Source: Apostichopus japonicus (lineage: Eukaryota; Echinodermata; Holothuroidea; Aspidochirotida; Stichopodidae). Taken from it: DNA of 64,000 bases. The translations under genes and the position numbers were made by a program. The stretch covers positions 26,552,564 through 26,616,563 of the forward strand of contig NC_092571.1 of assembly GCF_037975245.1 (NCBI RefSeq), in the 5' to 3' direction. Position 1 is the first letter of the stretch, and the number at the start of each line of letters is the position of its first letter. The notes below the pieces were generated by a model that saw only the letters and a list, made by a program, of their open reading frames with translations, did not search any database and was not told where the DNA came from. Below, piece after piece: positions 44,043 through 55,457 of the stretch.

Positions 44043-44379
44043 ACTAGATAGGAAGGTCTTAAAAGATCTATGTTCACATTGTTGTTGATAAGGATGACCT
44101 AATACCAAATTTATTTTTTAATTTAATTATTTACTTATTGGTGATTAATTCATATTTTTAATTTAATTACAATTATATTTTACCACTTTGCACAGGCAAG
44201 CCGAACATCTGCAAGACAATAATTAGGCTTCCAACGATTAGTCATAAGCTCATCCGTGGACCTCACATACTTGTGCAAATTACTTTAACTCCGATAGAAA
44301 GTGCTAAGTCAAGCTTATTATAATCACAAGAAAGATTAATTTGAAAAGATTTTGAGCTAACAGTTAAGTAGTTAAAGAA

Positions 44380-44580
44380 TAGACCAAAGTGTCCTTGAAC
44401 ATGAAATTTCTGAAACTCCGACCCCGAATTTTTGCATACATCCACATGTCCGTCCGTGGACTCAGGAAGAAGCGTTTCCAAACAAATAACTACACCGACC
44501 CCTAAATGACCTTTGACATAAAATTCCTGAGCACTTCCACATGTCTCTTCATCACAGGCCATCTCTATGAATTTGTACCA
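44380..44580. repeat. TGACC-type repeat with internal ~115-bp duplication
   Basis: TGTCCTTGAACATGAAATTT (44390) and TGACCTTTGACATAAAATTC (44509) begin related segments that both continue with CTGA-CACTCC-like text and CACATGTC. The minus-strand open frame over 44263-44562 therefore shows an internal protein repeat, but it is explained by the DNA repeat and is not called as a gene. Confidence 0.5.
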
Positions 44581-44718
44581 ACAGGTATTATCAGTTGTGG
44601 ACAGAGAGATGAAATGAAATGCAAAACATCAAATTGTTTCTCATAAAAACAGCTACAATCACATTCTTGATGTGCATAATCCAAGCCAAAGACATCCTTC
44701 TACTACTGCAAAGCTGTG

Positions 44719-44774
44719 TTACTTGGTAGCCTCTCTCAATTTCTCATTTTTCACCTCTTCCAGTTTGTCCCAAT
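44719..44774 (-). CDS. Candidate terminal exon of a minus-strand gene
   Basis: On the minus strand a strong acceptor (TTTCATACCTTTCCTAG) precedes a 56-nt segment that, after two bases completing a codon, reads WDKLEEVKNEKLREATK and stop. The charged, helix-forming sequence right up to a stop codon looks like a real C-terminus. The plus strand shows its own good splice-like signals here (CATTTTTCACCTCTTCCAG and GTATGAA around a 20-nt segment), so chance cannot be excluded. Family unknown. Confidence 0.35.
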
Positions 44775-44861
44775 CTAGGAAAGGTATGAAACAATTAAAG
44801 TATTAAATGGTGTGTTAACGAACCAGAATGAAAAAGAAGATTAATCGCTTTCTTCGGTCTA

Positions 44862-45092
44862 CTAATTTGTGCCAAACTTTTTGAAAACCTTATTTTTTAT
44901 CAGTTTGAGTTGTAGAAAAGGAATAAATTGCATTAGCCTGTCTTTTATAGCAAGTGCAGTAACAGACTGTGTTGGCAGCCAATTAAAGAATAAAGATTCT
45001 TCACGGTCGTTTCCTCGGATCTTTTTCGACAAACAGGAAATTGGAGATTTAAGTACACACAGCCTGTGTTCGTGACCTTGACATAAGGTCAA
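44862..45092 (-). CDS. Possible internal/terminal exon, same strand
   Basis: An open stretch on the minus strand containing KKIRGNDREESLFFNW, LPTQSVTALAIKDRLMQF and KNKVFKKFGTN before a stop. Residue composition is protein-like, but no acceptor/donor pair was fixed and its phase relation to the neighbouring candidates is unresolved. It lies between the signal-peptide-like exon at 45473 and the candidate terminal exon at 44719. The frame at 45213-45395 (RSVRKLRKLNNLF ... ATNLSKTKRTLLDREL) is a further piece of uncertain status. Confidence 0.2.
   Translation of the reverse strand: MTLCQGHEHRLCVLKSPISCLSKKIRGNDREESLFFNWLPTQSVTALAIKDRLMQFIPFLQLKLIKNKVFKKFGTN
45073..45091. promoter_or_regulatory. 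Inverted AGGTCA half-sites (TGACCTTGACATAAGGTCA)
   Basis: A 19-bp inverted repeat with TGACCTT and AAGGTCA arms around GACAT. The minus strand contains TCAAGGTCA, the extended half-site preferred by ERR/SF-1-type nuclear receptors. The motif is seen in sequence; binding is inference. Confidence 0.3.
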
Positions 45093-45472
45093 ATGTGTAA
45101 ATGTGCATTACATGATAGTCGCTTGGAGCAAAATGAGTCAATAGTGTTATTTACAGCACTTGGCCTATAGTCAACCAAAGCCTGTGATACTGGTTCAACA
45201 TTGTTTCTGTTGTCATTTTATGGTAGATGAAGGTAGGAGCACTGATAGCTCTCTATCAAGCAATGTTCTCTTCGTTTTAGACAAATTTGTTGCCATCCTT
45301 TGCAAAGTCCTGTTGCTTCTGGCTGACACCTCAGTAAATAAATTGTTCAATTTCCTTAATTTCCTTACAGATCTAAACTGGTTCCACTTTACCAATAATC
45401 AGTGGGCTATCAGCTAGCACAATTCCATGTAGATTAAACATGAATCTAAAAAATAAAACTTACTTGTTTTAC

Positions 45473-45564
45473 ATGTATAAATGATTGCAAGGATGCACCC
45501 TTGCACCCTTCGATGTTGAAATTCCCCAAAACAACAGCGTGACAAGAGAAAATGCCAAGTTCAT
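45473..45564 (-). CDS. Candidate first exon with strong signal peptide
   Basis: ATG at 45564 on the minus strand reads MNLAFSLVTLLFWGISTSKG and then ARVHPCNHLY to a GTAAAA donor at 45472. A short N-terminus, a long hydrophobic core (LAFSLVTLLFWG) and small polar residues make a textbook secretory signal. The exon ends in phase 2. The next nucleotides offer a better donor (GTAAGT, 9 nt on), but this frame meets TAA before it; a second frame, ending FIHVKQ, would use that donor. Candidate later exons on the same strand lie at 44862-45395 and 44719-44774. The protein, if real, would be small and secreted, with unknown function. Confidence 0.35.
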
Positions 45565-45699
45565 CTGCATCAAAAGATTTGTGAAATTGATAGAGTAAAA
45601 TAACATTCACTGAAAGTTGACATCTTCTCCCAAACTCCCCCCCCCCTTCCAAGAGAGCCAAGGTATCTCACTGCTCTATGACAACAATTACAAAAGGAC

Positions 45700-47525
45700 A
45701 TACACTTACTGAAGGCCATGGTCAAACTCTTTGTTATACCATGGAGAAATAAAACTAGAAGTCAGAGACTTGCCATCTGCAATACAGAATGTAGGACATG
45801 CTTAGAATAGTGTACAATTATATGTTGTACAGTCCTGATTTGGCCTTTCTGTTTTGAAATTTCTAAGATACATGCACTCTAATTTAACTGAATTTCACTA
45901 TCACAAGAAAATTCATCTAATATAAAATTAATAACTTCGCAGTGGCTTCAAGTTATGCTTGCACAATTTGCGGAGAGTAAAAGATCAATCTTTTGCAAAG
46001 ATAAATCGATATATTTTAACACTTTAATATGAGGAAGTGTATGGAAGTATGAGATAATGGTATATTGCAATGATCGCAGTGATCTCAATTGACCTCTACA
46101 TGCATAACTTATACATGGTATCAATCACCTTGCAACTCACTTTTGTGTTGGATTTTTAACTTGATGTTAACTTGTAGTTGCCGACATGTGTTAAAACTGC
46201 TTAAGATATTAAAGAACAACGGCTGGTCCACATTCTTTAACTTAATTACACACATCGTGGAAGGATAAACTGACATGCTTTCTACGAAGTTTACCTAAGA
46301 TTCCCATTATTTCTATGAATTTTATGTCAACTCCCTACATGCAATGTGAAGGGAGATGAGATATTGTACTTTACCCCGCATCAGAAATGTGAGGAAGTGT
46401 GTGAAAACGCGTGTGTTGGATGTGACACTTAACACCGTAACTCATAATGTTCACGGTGGATTAACTTCATACTAGGTAATGCTTATTTTGTACAAGAACC
46501 CTGTTGTTTCTTGTGATGCTCAGTGGTCATGTGGGGTCAACAGAGGTCAGAGTCTGAACATCTTGTAAACAGGATAACTCAAGAAGTACATCTTTCTTGA
46601 ACTTCATACATAGTGTTTAGATCCAAATTGCTGAGTGCAAGAACCCTATCGAAACTAATAGACGTCAAATGTCAAACGAATTCAACAGGTGTAAAATTTT
46701 GAATACCTTCTAAACATCATAACTCTAAAATTTAAACTACAATTAATCTGCAGGAATTCTCCAATGCTATTGCGAAATGGTTTGGTCAAATTCGGTCAGT
46801 TCGGTTTAATATTCTCAAGGGGCTCTATAATTCTTCAACAAAACATGCAGTCATCCAAGGAAATGAAATTTGCCTCAAAGAGTTGCTAGTCTTGAAAAAC
46901 ACACTCATGCGGGCCTTTAGCAGTTTGCACCCTCTGAGCTTCAATATGTCAACAGGTTATATCAAATGGTGGAAAAGAAAAAATGCCACAAGGTGTCAAC
47001 AGGTTATGTAAATTTTCTCAAGCTTGACCACTTTCTCTGTGATGTATGCTAGAGGACTTTAATTTTGGCAGTAAGTTGTGAACATGTTTCACAGTGTATA
47101 AACAATGTAATGTAGAGCTCTCATTCATTAAAAAATATATTAAAGGGATTCTTGGTGACAGAGCTGATTTGCTAATTCAAAATTTGTAAGAGAAAATGTC
47201 CCTTTTATCCATACATACATACATCTATATATGTAACTATTTCACATAGTAAGACTGTTCTTTCTGGATATTGAAATATTTTGGAATAGAAACTCTATAC
47301 TGTACAATTCTTACCAGTGGATTAAATGGTTGATGCACACAAGACAGTGCTTCAAATTAAGAACTGAAAATATCTGATCTTTTCTGGTTCTCACTAAATT
47401 TTTGGACAAAAAAAAATCATTTGATCCACAGTATTTATATACTTATCCGAAATTTTGAGCAAATTGTATAGCAAGGAATAAAAAAGCAAACTGGCTTTCT
47501 AATTACAATATGTATTGAAATTTCT
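45700..47525. other. Unassigned; includes an inverted TGACC-type repeat copy
   Basis: 46490-46700 matches 3380-3560 in inverse (GGTCAACAGAGGTCAGAG, ACTTCATACATAG, GAGTGCAAGAACC). The remainder is AT-rich with no supported gene. Confidence 0.45.
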
Positions 47526-47531
47526 GTTCCC

Positions 47532-47816
47532 ATGGGACCTTATTCAGCAATGGCTAGAGTTGAAGTCAAGGTAAACTCAAGAATTTTTTTTACACAGAGT
47601 GCTTCCCTTGCAGGTTTCGTTTATACAGTAAGTTATCCCCTATCTACCATTAGGCAACAGATTGATAGAGCAAACAAACGTAGCAGTGGGGACGGGACCT
47701 ATATATACATCTCTACAACTCAAAATGCGTACGGAGTTAACACTGGTTATAACCACTTAATACGAATTAAAACAGAATCATCTTATTTTGTAAATCAATT
47801 TCTGCATATTTTTTAA
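47532..47816 (+). CDS. Weak ORF just upstream of the tandem array
   Basis: A 94-codon frame beginning MGPYSAMARVEVK with a possible GTAAAC donor right after that stretch, and an acceptor-like TTTTTTTTACACAG soon after. The middle part (STIRQQIDRANKRSSGDGTY) is protein-like and locally GC-richer; the end is AT-rich. It lies about 300-560 bp left of the micro-exon-like array and on the same strand, so it is the nearest candidate for a 5' exon of that locus. It could equally be spurious. Confidence 0.2.
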   Translation: MGPYSAMARVEVKVNSRIFFTQSASLAGFVYTVSYPLSTIRQQIDRANKRSSGDGTYIYISTTQNAYGVNTGYNHLIRIKTESSYFVNQFLHIF

Positions 47817-48992
47817 CTTCCATTTACGCAGATTTGGAAAGAATAAAAAGTCTCTTCGTACGTCTCATGTTCGAAGTGTTTTAAAACATGTTGTTGTCAG
47901 TATTCACAGTATTCCCAAGATGGGAGAGGGGGGATGATATTTAATTATATCGGTTATACCAAAAACTATGTGACTAACCCTGTTATATTTCATCCCTCCA
48001 ATACTTGTATTGATACTCGCCGAGCATAACAACAAACTTATGTCCTCTTAGTAATAAATGCATTATAATGCTATCCATATTTTCTGCTTTATCACTATTG
48101 TGCGGGCGGTTTTCTTTGGGTTGTCATTTATCTTTGTGATTTGATATGACGAGATAATGAGCAGGAATATAGCTTTGACTGAGTGTTATCTCATGTTAAA
48201 CTGAATGTACAAAAGGAATGAAGTTTTGTTCAGACATACACTCACAAAATTAAAAATGTCTTCCTTCTTTTATATGAATAATTGACTAATTACCAATCGT
48301 TCAAACTTATTTACAGAATTGGTGTGGTTATCCTCTTTATGGTCTCGCACATATCAATATTCAATAATGACATGCCTATATGTTGTTATATTTTGATGCA
48401 ACATGGTTTTGTTTATTTTCGATTTCCTTTCCAGAAAGACCAAAATCGTAAACAACAAACAAAATCTGATTAACTAAATCGTAATACTATCTATAACAAC
48501 AGTTGAGCCAGGGCATGTTAAGCATACTAAAGTACACTTATTATATTTGACAAATTTGAATCATTCTTTAGGTAAAAATTTTTGTATTTTTTAAAATTCC
48601 ACCCAAATTATGCTTTGTTTGTGGAAATCTGTAAATCTGCGAATTACAACCTCATATACATACCGCCATGTTGTTCTCAAATTGTCTATCCATTGCACCA
48701 TCATAGTATCGCAGATAAGACTATGTCAAAGTTATTAACAAGTCGCCCTCTGCTATTGAATTACACAATTAAGTCACATACATTTTGTAACCACCGCTTA
48801 GTACTTCCCACATCGTTTGTTGCTCAAACTCTCTATTCCCCCAATGTTCATTTGATACAGGTACCAGCAAAACTTTATCATCATGATATTCTAGACAAAG
48901 TCACTCCTATCAAGAATATTGTGTCCATCAAAGTAGAGAAATGACAACCATGTATAACTGTCATATTGTTTGTTTTCTCTCTTCGTTCACAG

Positions 48993-49019
48993 TGTGCAAC
49001 CATGTATGATTCCTTTCAG
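48993..49019 (+). CDS. Micro-exon-like segment A0, 27 nt
   Basis: TTCTCTCTTCGTTCACAG precedes and GTAAGG, the best donor of the set, follows. The boundary frame reads CATMYDSFQ. It corresponds to the last part of the longer type A segments (compare SATEYDFAK in A4). The missing 60 nt are exactly the stretch between two TTCGTTCACAG copies in type A, so A0 probably arose by deletion between those direct repeats, or preserves the state before their duplication. Confidence 0.45.
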
Positions 49020-50257
49020 GTAAGGTCGATCCCCCCCCCCCCTCTTAATATGTACACAGGGAACTAAGTATGCCCCAAAAAATATTAAGTTTCCCTATTT
49101 ATATATATTTCGTCACCATAACATTTTATCAATGGCGGTCATAAGAAATCAGAGAGGTGGAAATCTTTCAAAACTAAAATATGATGTTTGATAATATCCA
49201 AAGAGTCTTCGACAATTGGCAAACATTGATGTATTCCCGCAGAATGTGTACAACTATATAATACATTTCGCCAAGAATCATGTGATCCCCCTGATTCGTG
49301 ACCAAAACATACTCTCAACTATTCTTGGAATCTCTAAGTCTATAAGACAATGCTTGACTCAAAATGAGGACTTAAATATGTTATTAGATAGAGATACATA
49401 TACATAATAGAGAGTAACGCATTTCTAAGACGCATAGCACATGTAAATGACGGAACAAAACAAAATAGGTAAATGTGTTAATTGCTGTTTACATATAAGA
49501 CTCTTTGGATAGTACGTATGTAGTTATGTAGTCCAATTGCTATTTATGGCCTTTATCAATAATGAACAGGCGGTTTGCTCGTTAAGTCATTTATGTTTGA
49601 GACTTCATATTTTGTTTATTTTCGAGGTAATTCCCCCCCCCCCTCAAAAAAAACCCCCACCAAAATCGCATTCAGCAAACAAATTCTGATAAATTAAATC
49701 GTTATACTCTGTATAAGAGATGTTAAGCTAGTGCATTTCTAGTATACTGCAGTTTATATAAGTATGCTTAAAAAAAGCAATCATACTAAATTATCTGCAA
49801 AACTAGGTCAACCATTGTTATTGTTTCAAATTTTCACCCAATTTTTGCTGTTGTGTTTGTGAAAATCCGGAAATCTTCGAACTGCAACCTCATATACATA
49901 CCGTCATGCTGTTCGCAAATTATCTATCTATTGTACCATCATAGTATCGCAGATTAGAATATGTCAAAGTCATTAACAAATCGCCCTCTATTGGAGAAAA
50001 CATGCAGTGTAGAGTGCCGAATACACAATAAAGTTACAAATATATTGTACCCAACGCCCAGAACTTCCCACATTGTCTGTAGTTCAATCTCTCTATACTC
50101 CAAATGTTCATTTGATAGAGTTATCCGCACACTTTATGATCATGATTCTCTAATTCTAAACAAAGTCACTCCAATCTATAATTTTTGTACATCAACATCA
50201 AAGAAACTATAACCATGTCCAACTATCATATTGTTGGTTTTCTCCTTTCGTTCACAG

Positions 50258-50335
50258 CATTATATGGAACATCTCCATCGGGTAAAACCGAAATCAGAGA
50301 GATATTTTCGTTCACAGTCTGCAACCAAGTATGAG
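50258..50335 (+). CDS. Micro-exon-like segment A1, 78 nt
   Basis: Acceptor TCCTTTCGTTCACAG, donor GTAATG. The frame starting at the boundary is open for 26 codons: starts HYMEHLHR, centre KSERYFRSQSAT, ends KYE. The other two frames have stops. An internal TTTTCGTTCACAG (50305-50317) repeats the acceptor and could serve as an alternative 3' splice site, giving an 18-nt exon in the same frame. Preceding sequence has a branch-like CCAACTATC. Confidence 0.45.
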
Positions 50336-51246
50336 GTAATGCCGAATTGTTGAATCTCTTAATGTGTACACAGTGGCAGAGACCTATGTTTGCAATAATA
50401 TTCAGTTTTCTTATTAATATAGATTTTGTCGCCATCATATTTTACCAATGGCAGTTGTAAGAAATCAGAGAGGTGGAAATCTTCAAAACTGAAATCTGAT
50501 ATTTGGTAATATCAAAATGTCTTCGACATATTGCAAACATGGATGTAGAATGTGTACACCTATCGAATACATTTCGCCTAGACTTTATACCTTTCATTGC
50601 CTTTGGCCAACTCACGCGCTCTCCTTGGTCTGTGACCTAAACATACTCACAACTATACATGTCTCAAAGTCTATAAGACAATCTCGACTTAATCTTTCGA
50701 CTACAACAATGTTGTTATGATAGAGATACATATACAAAATTGGGAGTAACGTATTTATAATACGCATATCATCTGTAAATGGCGGAACAAAACAAAATAC
50801 TTAGGTAAATCAGATCAATGCTGTTTACCAAAAGAAAAAAAATAGTCTTTGGAAGGTACGTATTGATTTAATTTCCAATTGCTATAAATGGCCTTAATCA
50901 ATAATGAACAAACGGTTTGCTCGTGTAGTCATTTATGTTTAAGACTTCATATGGCAAGATACCGAGCATGAATAAAGCATTACTGAGTGTGAATAAAAAC
51001 GTACGGTGAATAACGAGTACAGTATAGTTATCAATGCATTTTCTGAGAACAGATAAAAATGACAACTTACTATTTAATGATGAGATGTATATATGTTATC
51101 ATGTTTTGATGCAATATATATATATTTTTGCGATTTCATTCCCAGAAATATCCAAATCCCATACTGCAAACAAAATCTTATTGATTATATTGTTATACTT
51201 TTTAAAAATAAAGCAATTGAGCCAGGTCACTTTTAGCACACTAAAG

Positions 51247-51283
<37 letters not shown>

Positions 51284-51753
51284 ATAATAATCACTCTTAT
51301 TTTATTGCAAGACTAGGTCAAAGTTGTTATTGTTTTAAATTTTCACACAATTTTGTCTGTGTTTGTAAAATCTTTAAATCTTCAACCAGCAACCTCATAT
51401 ACATATCGTCATGTTGTTCTCAAGTTGTCTAATCTTTGAACCATCATAGTATCGCAGATTAGACTATGTCAAACTAATTAACAAATCGCCCTCTATTGGA
51501 GAAAACCATTCAGTGTAGAGCGCCGAATACACAATAAAGTTACGTACATTTAGTAACCAACACAGTACTTCCCACATCGCCTGTAGCACAAAAACTGTAT
51601 ACCCCCAATGTTCATTTAATCGGAGGTACCGGGAAACACTTTATGATCACGATTATGATGACTAAGTCACTCTATAAATAGTTTTTTGTACATTAACATC
51701 AGTGAAATTATTACCCTGTATAACTGTCATATATTTTTTTTTTCCGTTCACAT

Positions 51754-51777
51754 ATTTGTTTGCTACTTCTCGTTCTA
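51754..51777 (+). CDS. Micro-exon-like segment B1, 24 nt, dead acceptor
   Basis: Homologous by position to the type B segments but preceded by CGTTCACAT, so the invariant AG is lost. The donor side reads CTA|GTAATG. The frame would read ICLLLLVL. Probably not spliced in. Confidence 0.35.
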
Positions 51778-52345
51778 GTAATGTCGAAATTACTTTTTCT
51801 CTTCATATGTACACAGTGGCAGGGAACTAAGTTTTCAAAAACATTTATTTTTGCCATTAATATAGATCTCGTCACCTTCACATTTTATCAATGGCGGTTA
51901 TAAGAAATCAGAGAGGTGGAAGTCTTCAAAATTGAAATCTGATATTGGTAATATCCAAATGTCTTCTACATTTGGCAAACATGGATGTAGAATGTGTACA
52001 AGGCTATCAAATACATTCGCCTGGACTTCATACCTTTCATTGACTTTGGCAAATCATGTGATCTCCCTGGTCCGTTACCAGAACATACTCTCAACTATGC
52101 TAGGAATCTCTAAGTCTATAAAACAATACTCGACTCAAACTGAGGACTTTTAAAATATTACTATGATAGAGATACATATACATAATAGAGAGTAACGCAT
52201 TTCTAAGACGCATAGCACATGTAAATGACGGAACAAAACAAAATAGGTAAATGTGTTAATTGCTGTTTACATATAAAAGGCTCTTTGGATAGTACGTATG
52301 TAGTTAATTTCCAATTGCTATTTATGGCCTTTATCAATCATGAAT

Positions 52346-52691
52346 AAGGGGTTAATTAACGGTCTACCGTGCGTTACTCACAGGATTAATGCACGATCGG
52401 GGGATAATGCAAGCGATGCACGAGGGCGGAGCCCGAGTGCATCCAGCGATAGCATTAACACCCGGAGTGCATTAATCATGTGAGTAACGCACGCTAGACC
52501 GTTGATTAACCCCGTTCATTCATACACTACCATTTGTGTGGGGAAAAATCATAAAAGAAAACATTTTTGGTTACATATAACCAAAGATTTATTAAAGTGG
52601 TGCCCCGTAATTTTACCGTGCGTTACTCACATGATTAACCACGGTCAGCTGACCTGAATGGACCAATAGGATTTAGGAATCTTTACTAAGT
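52346..52691. mobile_element. Foldback (palindromic) insertion, copy 1
   Basis: A ~346-bp insertion in an array unit, bounded by ATGAAT on both sides (52340 and 52692). Other units read through without it (e.g. 49560, 62300). Its left half is a large imperfect palindrome: GGGGTTAATTAACGGTCTA and GTGCGTTACTCAC pair with GTGAGTAACGCAC and TAGACCGTTGATTAACCCC, around a GC-rich core with GAGGGCGGAGCCCGAG. A third ACCGTGCGTTACTCACATG arm sits near the right end. It resembles palindromic MITEs common in marine invertebrates. Confidence 0.75.
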
Positions 52692-53368
52692 ATGAATGAA
52701 CAGGCGGTTTACTCGTTTAGTCATTAATGTTTCAGACTTCATATTTTGTTTATTTTCGATATAATTCCCCCAAAATCGCATTCAGCTAACAAATTCTGAT
52801 AAATTGAATCGTTATACTCTCTACAAAAAATGTTAAGCTAGGGCATTTCTAGTAAACTACAGCATATATATTTATGCTTAAAAAAAGCAGTCATACTAAT
52901 TTATCTGCAAAACTAGGTCAACAATTGTTATTGTTTCAAATTTTCACCCAATTTTTGCTGTTGTGTTTGTGAAAATCCGGAAATCTTCGAACTGCAACCT
53001 CAGCTACATACCGTCATGCTGTTCGCAAATTATCTATCCATTGTACCATGATAGTATCGCAGATTAGACTATGTCAGAGTAATTAACAAATCTCCATCTT
53101 TTGGAGAAAACCATTCAGTGTAGAGCGCCGTAAACACAATGAAGTTACATATATATTGTACCCAACGCCCAGAACTTCCCATATTGTCTGTAGCTCAAAT
53201 TCTCTATACTCCAAATGTTCATTTGATAGAGTTATCAGCACACGTTATGATCATGATTTTCTAATTCTAAACAAAGTCACTCCTATCTATATTTTCTGTA
53301 CATCAACATCAAAGACACTTTTACCTTGTCCAACTGTCATATTGTTTGTTTTCTCTTTTCGTTCACAG

Positions 53369-53446
53369 CATTATATGGAATATCTCCATCGGGTAAAACC
53401 GAAATCAGAGAGATATTTTCGTTCACAGTCTGCAACTGAGCATTGG
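53369..53446 (+). CDS. Micro-exon-like segment A2, 78 nt
   Basis: Acceptor TCTCTTTTCGTTCACAG, donor GG|GTAATG. 26 open codons, start HYMEYLHR, end ATEHW. It differs from A1 by substitutions only (His to Tyr in the fifth position, changed last residues), with length and frame kept. Confidence 0.45.
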
Positions 53447-54219
53447 GTAATGCCGAATTGTTGAATCTCTTAATATGTACACAGTGGCAGAGACCTATGT
53501 TTGCAATAATATTCAGTTTTCCTATTAATATAGATTTTGTCACCATCACATTTTATCAATGGCAGTTGTAAGAAATCAGAGAGGTGGAAATCTTCAAAAC
53601 TGAAATCTGATATTTGGTAATATCAAAATGTCTTCGACATATGGCAACATGGATGTAGAATGTGTACACCTATCGAATACATTTCGCCTAGACTTTATAC
53701 CTTTCATTGCCTTTGGCCAACTCACGCGCTCTCCCTGGTCTGTGACCTAAACATACTCACAACTATACATGTCTCAAAGTCTATAAGACAATCTCGACTT
53801 AATCTTTCGACTACAACAATGTTGTTATGATAGAGATACATATACAAAATTGGGAGTAACGTATTTATAATACGCATATCATCCGTAAATGGCGGAACAA
53901 AACAAAATACTTAGGTAAATCAGATCAATGCTGTTTACCAAAAGAAAAAATAGTCTTTGGAAGGTCCGTATTGATTTAATTTCCAATTGCTAGTAATGGC
54001 CTTTATCAATAATGAACAGACGGTTTGCTCGTGTAGTCATTTATGTTTAAGACTCCATATGGCAAGATACCGAGCAGGAATGAAGCATTAATGAGTGTGA
54101 ATAAAAACTTATGGTGAATTACGAGTACAGTATAGTTATCAATGTATTTTCTGAGAACAGATAAGAGTGACATATTACTTTTTAATAATGTGATGTACAT
54201 ATGTTATCATGTTTTGATG

Positions 54220-54257
<38 letters not shown>

Positions 54258-54865
54258 CGATTTCATTCCCAGAAATATCCAAATCCCACAAAAGCAAACA
54301 AAATCTTATTGATTAAATCGGTACACTAATTAGCAAAAAAGCAATTGAGCCAGGTCACTTTTAGCACACTAAAGTAAAGATATTACTTTTTTTATATAAT
54401 AATCACTGTTATTTTATTGCAAGACTAGGTCAAAGTTGTTATTGTTTTAAATTTTCACACAATTTGTCTGTGTTTGTAAAAATCTGTAAATCTTCAACCT
54501 GCAACCTCATTAACATATCTTCATGTTGTTCTCATATTGTCTATTCTTATTACCATCATAGTATCGCAGATTAGACTATGTCAAACTAATTAACAAATCG
54601 CACTCCATTGGAGAAAACCATTCAGTGTAGAGCGCCGAATGCACAATTAAGTAACGTACACTTAGTAACCAACACAGTACTTCCCACATCGCCTGTAGCA
54701 CAAAAACTGTATACCCCCAATGTTCATTTAATCGGAGGTACCGGGAAACACTTTATGATCACGATTATGATGACTAAGTCACTCTATAAATAGTTTTTTG
54801 TACATTAACATCAGTGAAATTATTACCCTGTATAACTGTCATATATATTTTTTTTCCGTTCACAT

Positions 54866-54889
54866 ATTTGTTTGCTACTTCTCGTTCTA
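54866..54889 (+). CDS. Micro-exon-like segment B2, 24 nt, dead acceptor
   Basis: The higher-order duplicate of B1 (offset 3,112): same CACAT acceptor mutation and same 24 bases. The shared defect shows that the mutation preceded the 3.1-kb duplication. Confidence 0.35.
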
Positions 54890-55457
54890 GTAATGTCGAA
54901 ATTACTTTTTCTCTTCATATGTACACAGTGGCAGGGAACTAAGTTTTCAAAAACATTTATTTTTGCCATTAATATAGATCTCGTCACCTTCACATTTTAT
55001 CAATGGCGGTTATAAGAAATCAGAGAGGTGGAAGTCTTCAAAATTGAAATCTGATATTGGTAATATCCAAATGTCTTCTACATTTGGCAAACATGGATGT
55101 AGAATGTGTACAAGGCTATCAAATACATTCGCCTGGACTTCATACCTTTCATTGACTTTGGCAAATCATGTGATCTCCCTGGTCCGTTACCAGAACATAC
55201 TCTCAACTATGCTAGGAATCTCTAAGTCTATAAAACAATACTCGACTCAAACTGAGGACTTTTAAAATATTACTATGATAGAGATACATATACATAATAG
55301 AGAGTAACGCATTTCTAAGACGCATAGCACATGTAAATGACGGAACAAAACAAAATAGGTAAATGTGTTAATTGCTGTTTACATATAAAAGGCTCTTTGG
55401 ATAGTACGTATGTAGTTAATTTCCAATTGCTATTTATGGCCTTTATCAATCATGAAT

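Noticed and set aside
44263-44562. 99-codon minus-strand frame with an apparent internal protein repeat
   Set aside because: The repetition comes from a duplicated TGACC-type DNA repeat, not from a protein domain.
50282-50317. 36-nt ultra-short intron inside the type A segment (GTAAAA ... CACAG)
   Set aside because: The donor GT is lost in A4 while the frame across it stays open, and 36 nt is below usual intron size; a single 78/87-nt exon with a duplicated acceptor motif is simpler.
51034-51432. 132-codon open frame spanning (AT)n and T-rich tracts
   Set aside because: Runs through microsatellite and homopolymer sequence, and corresponding frames in sister units are shorter or shifted.
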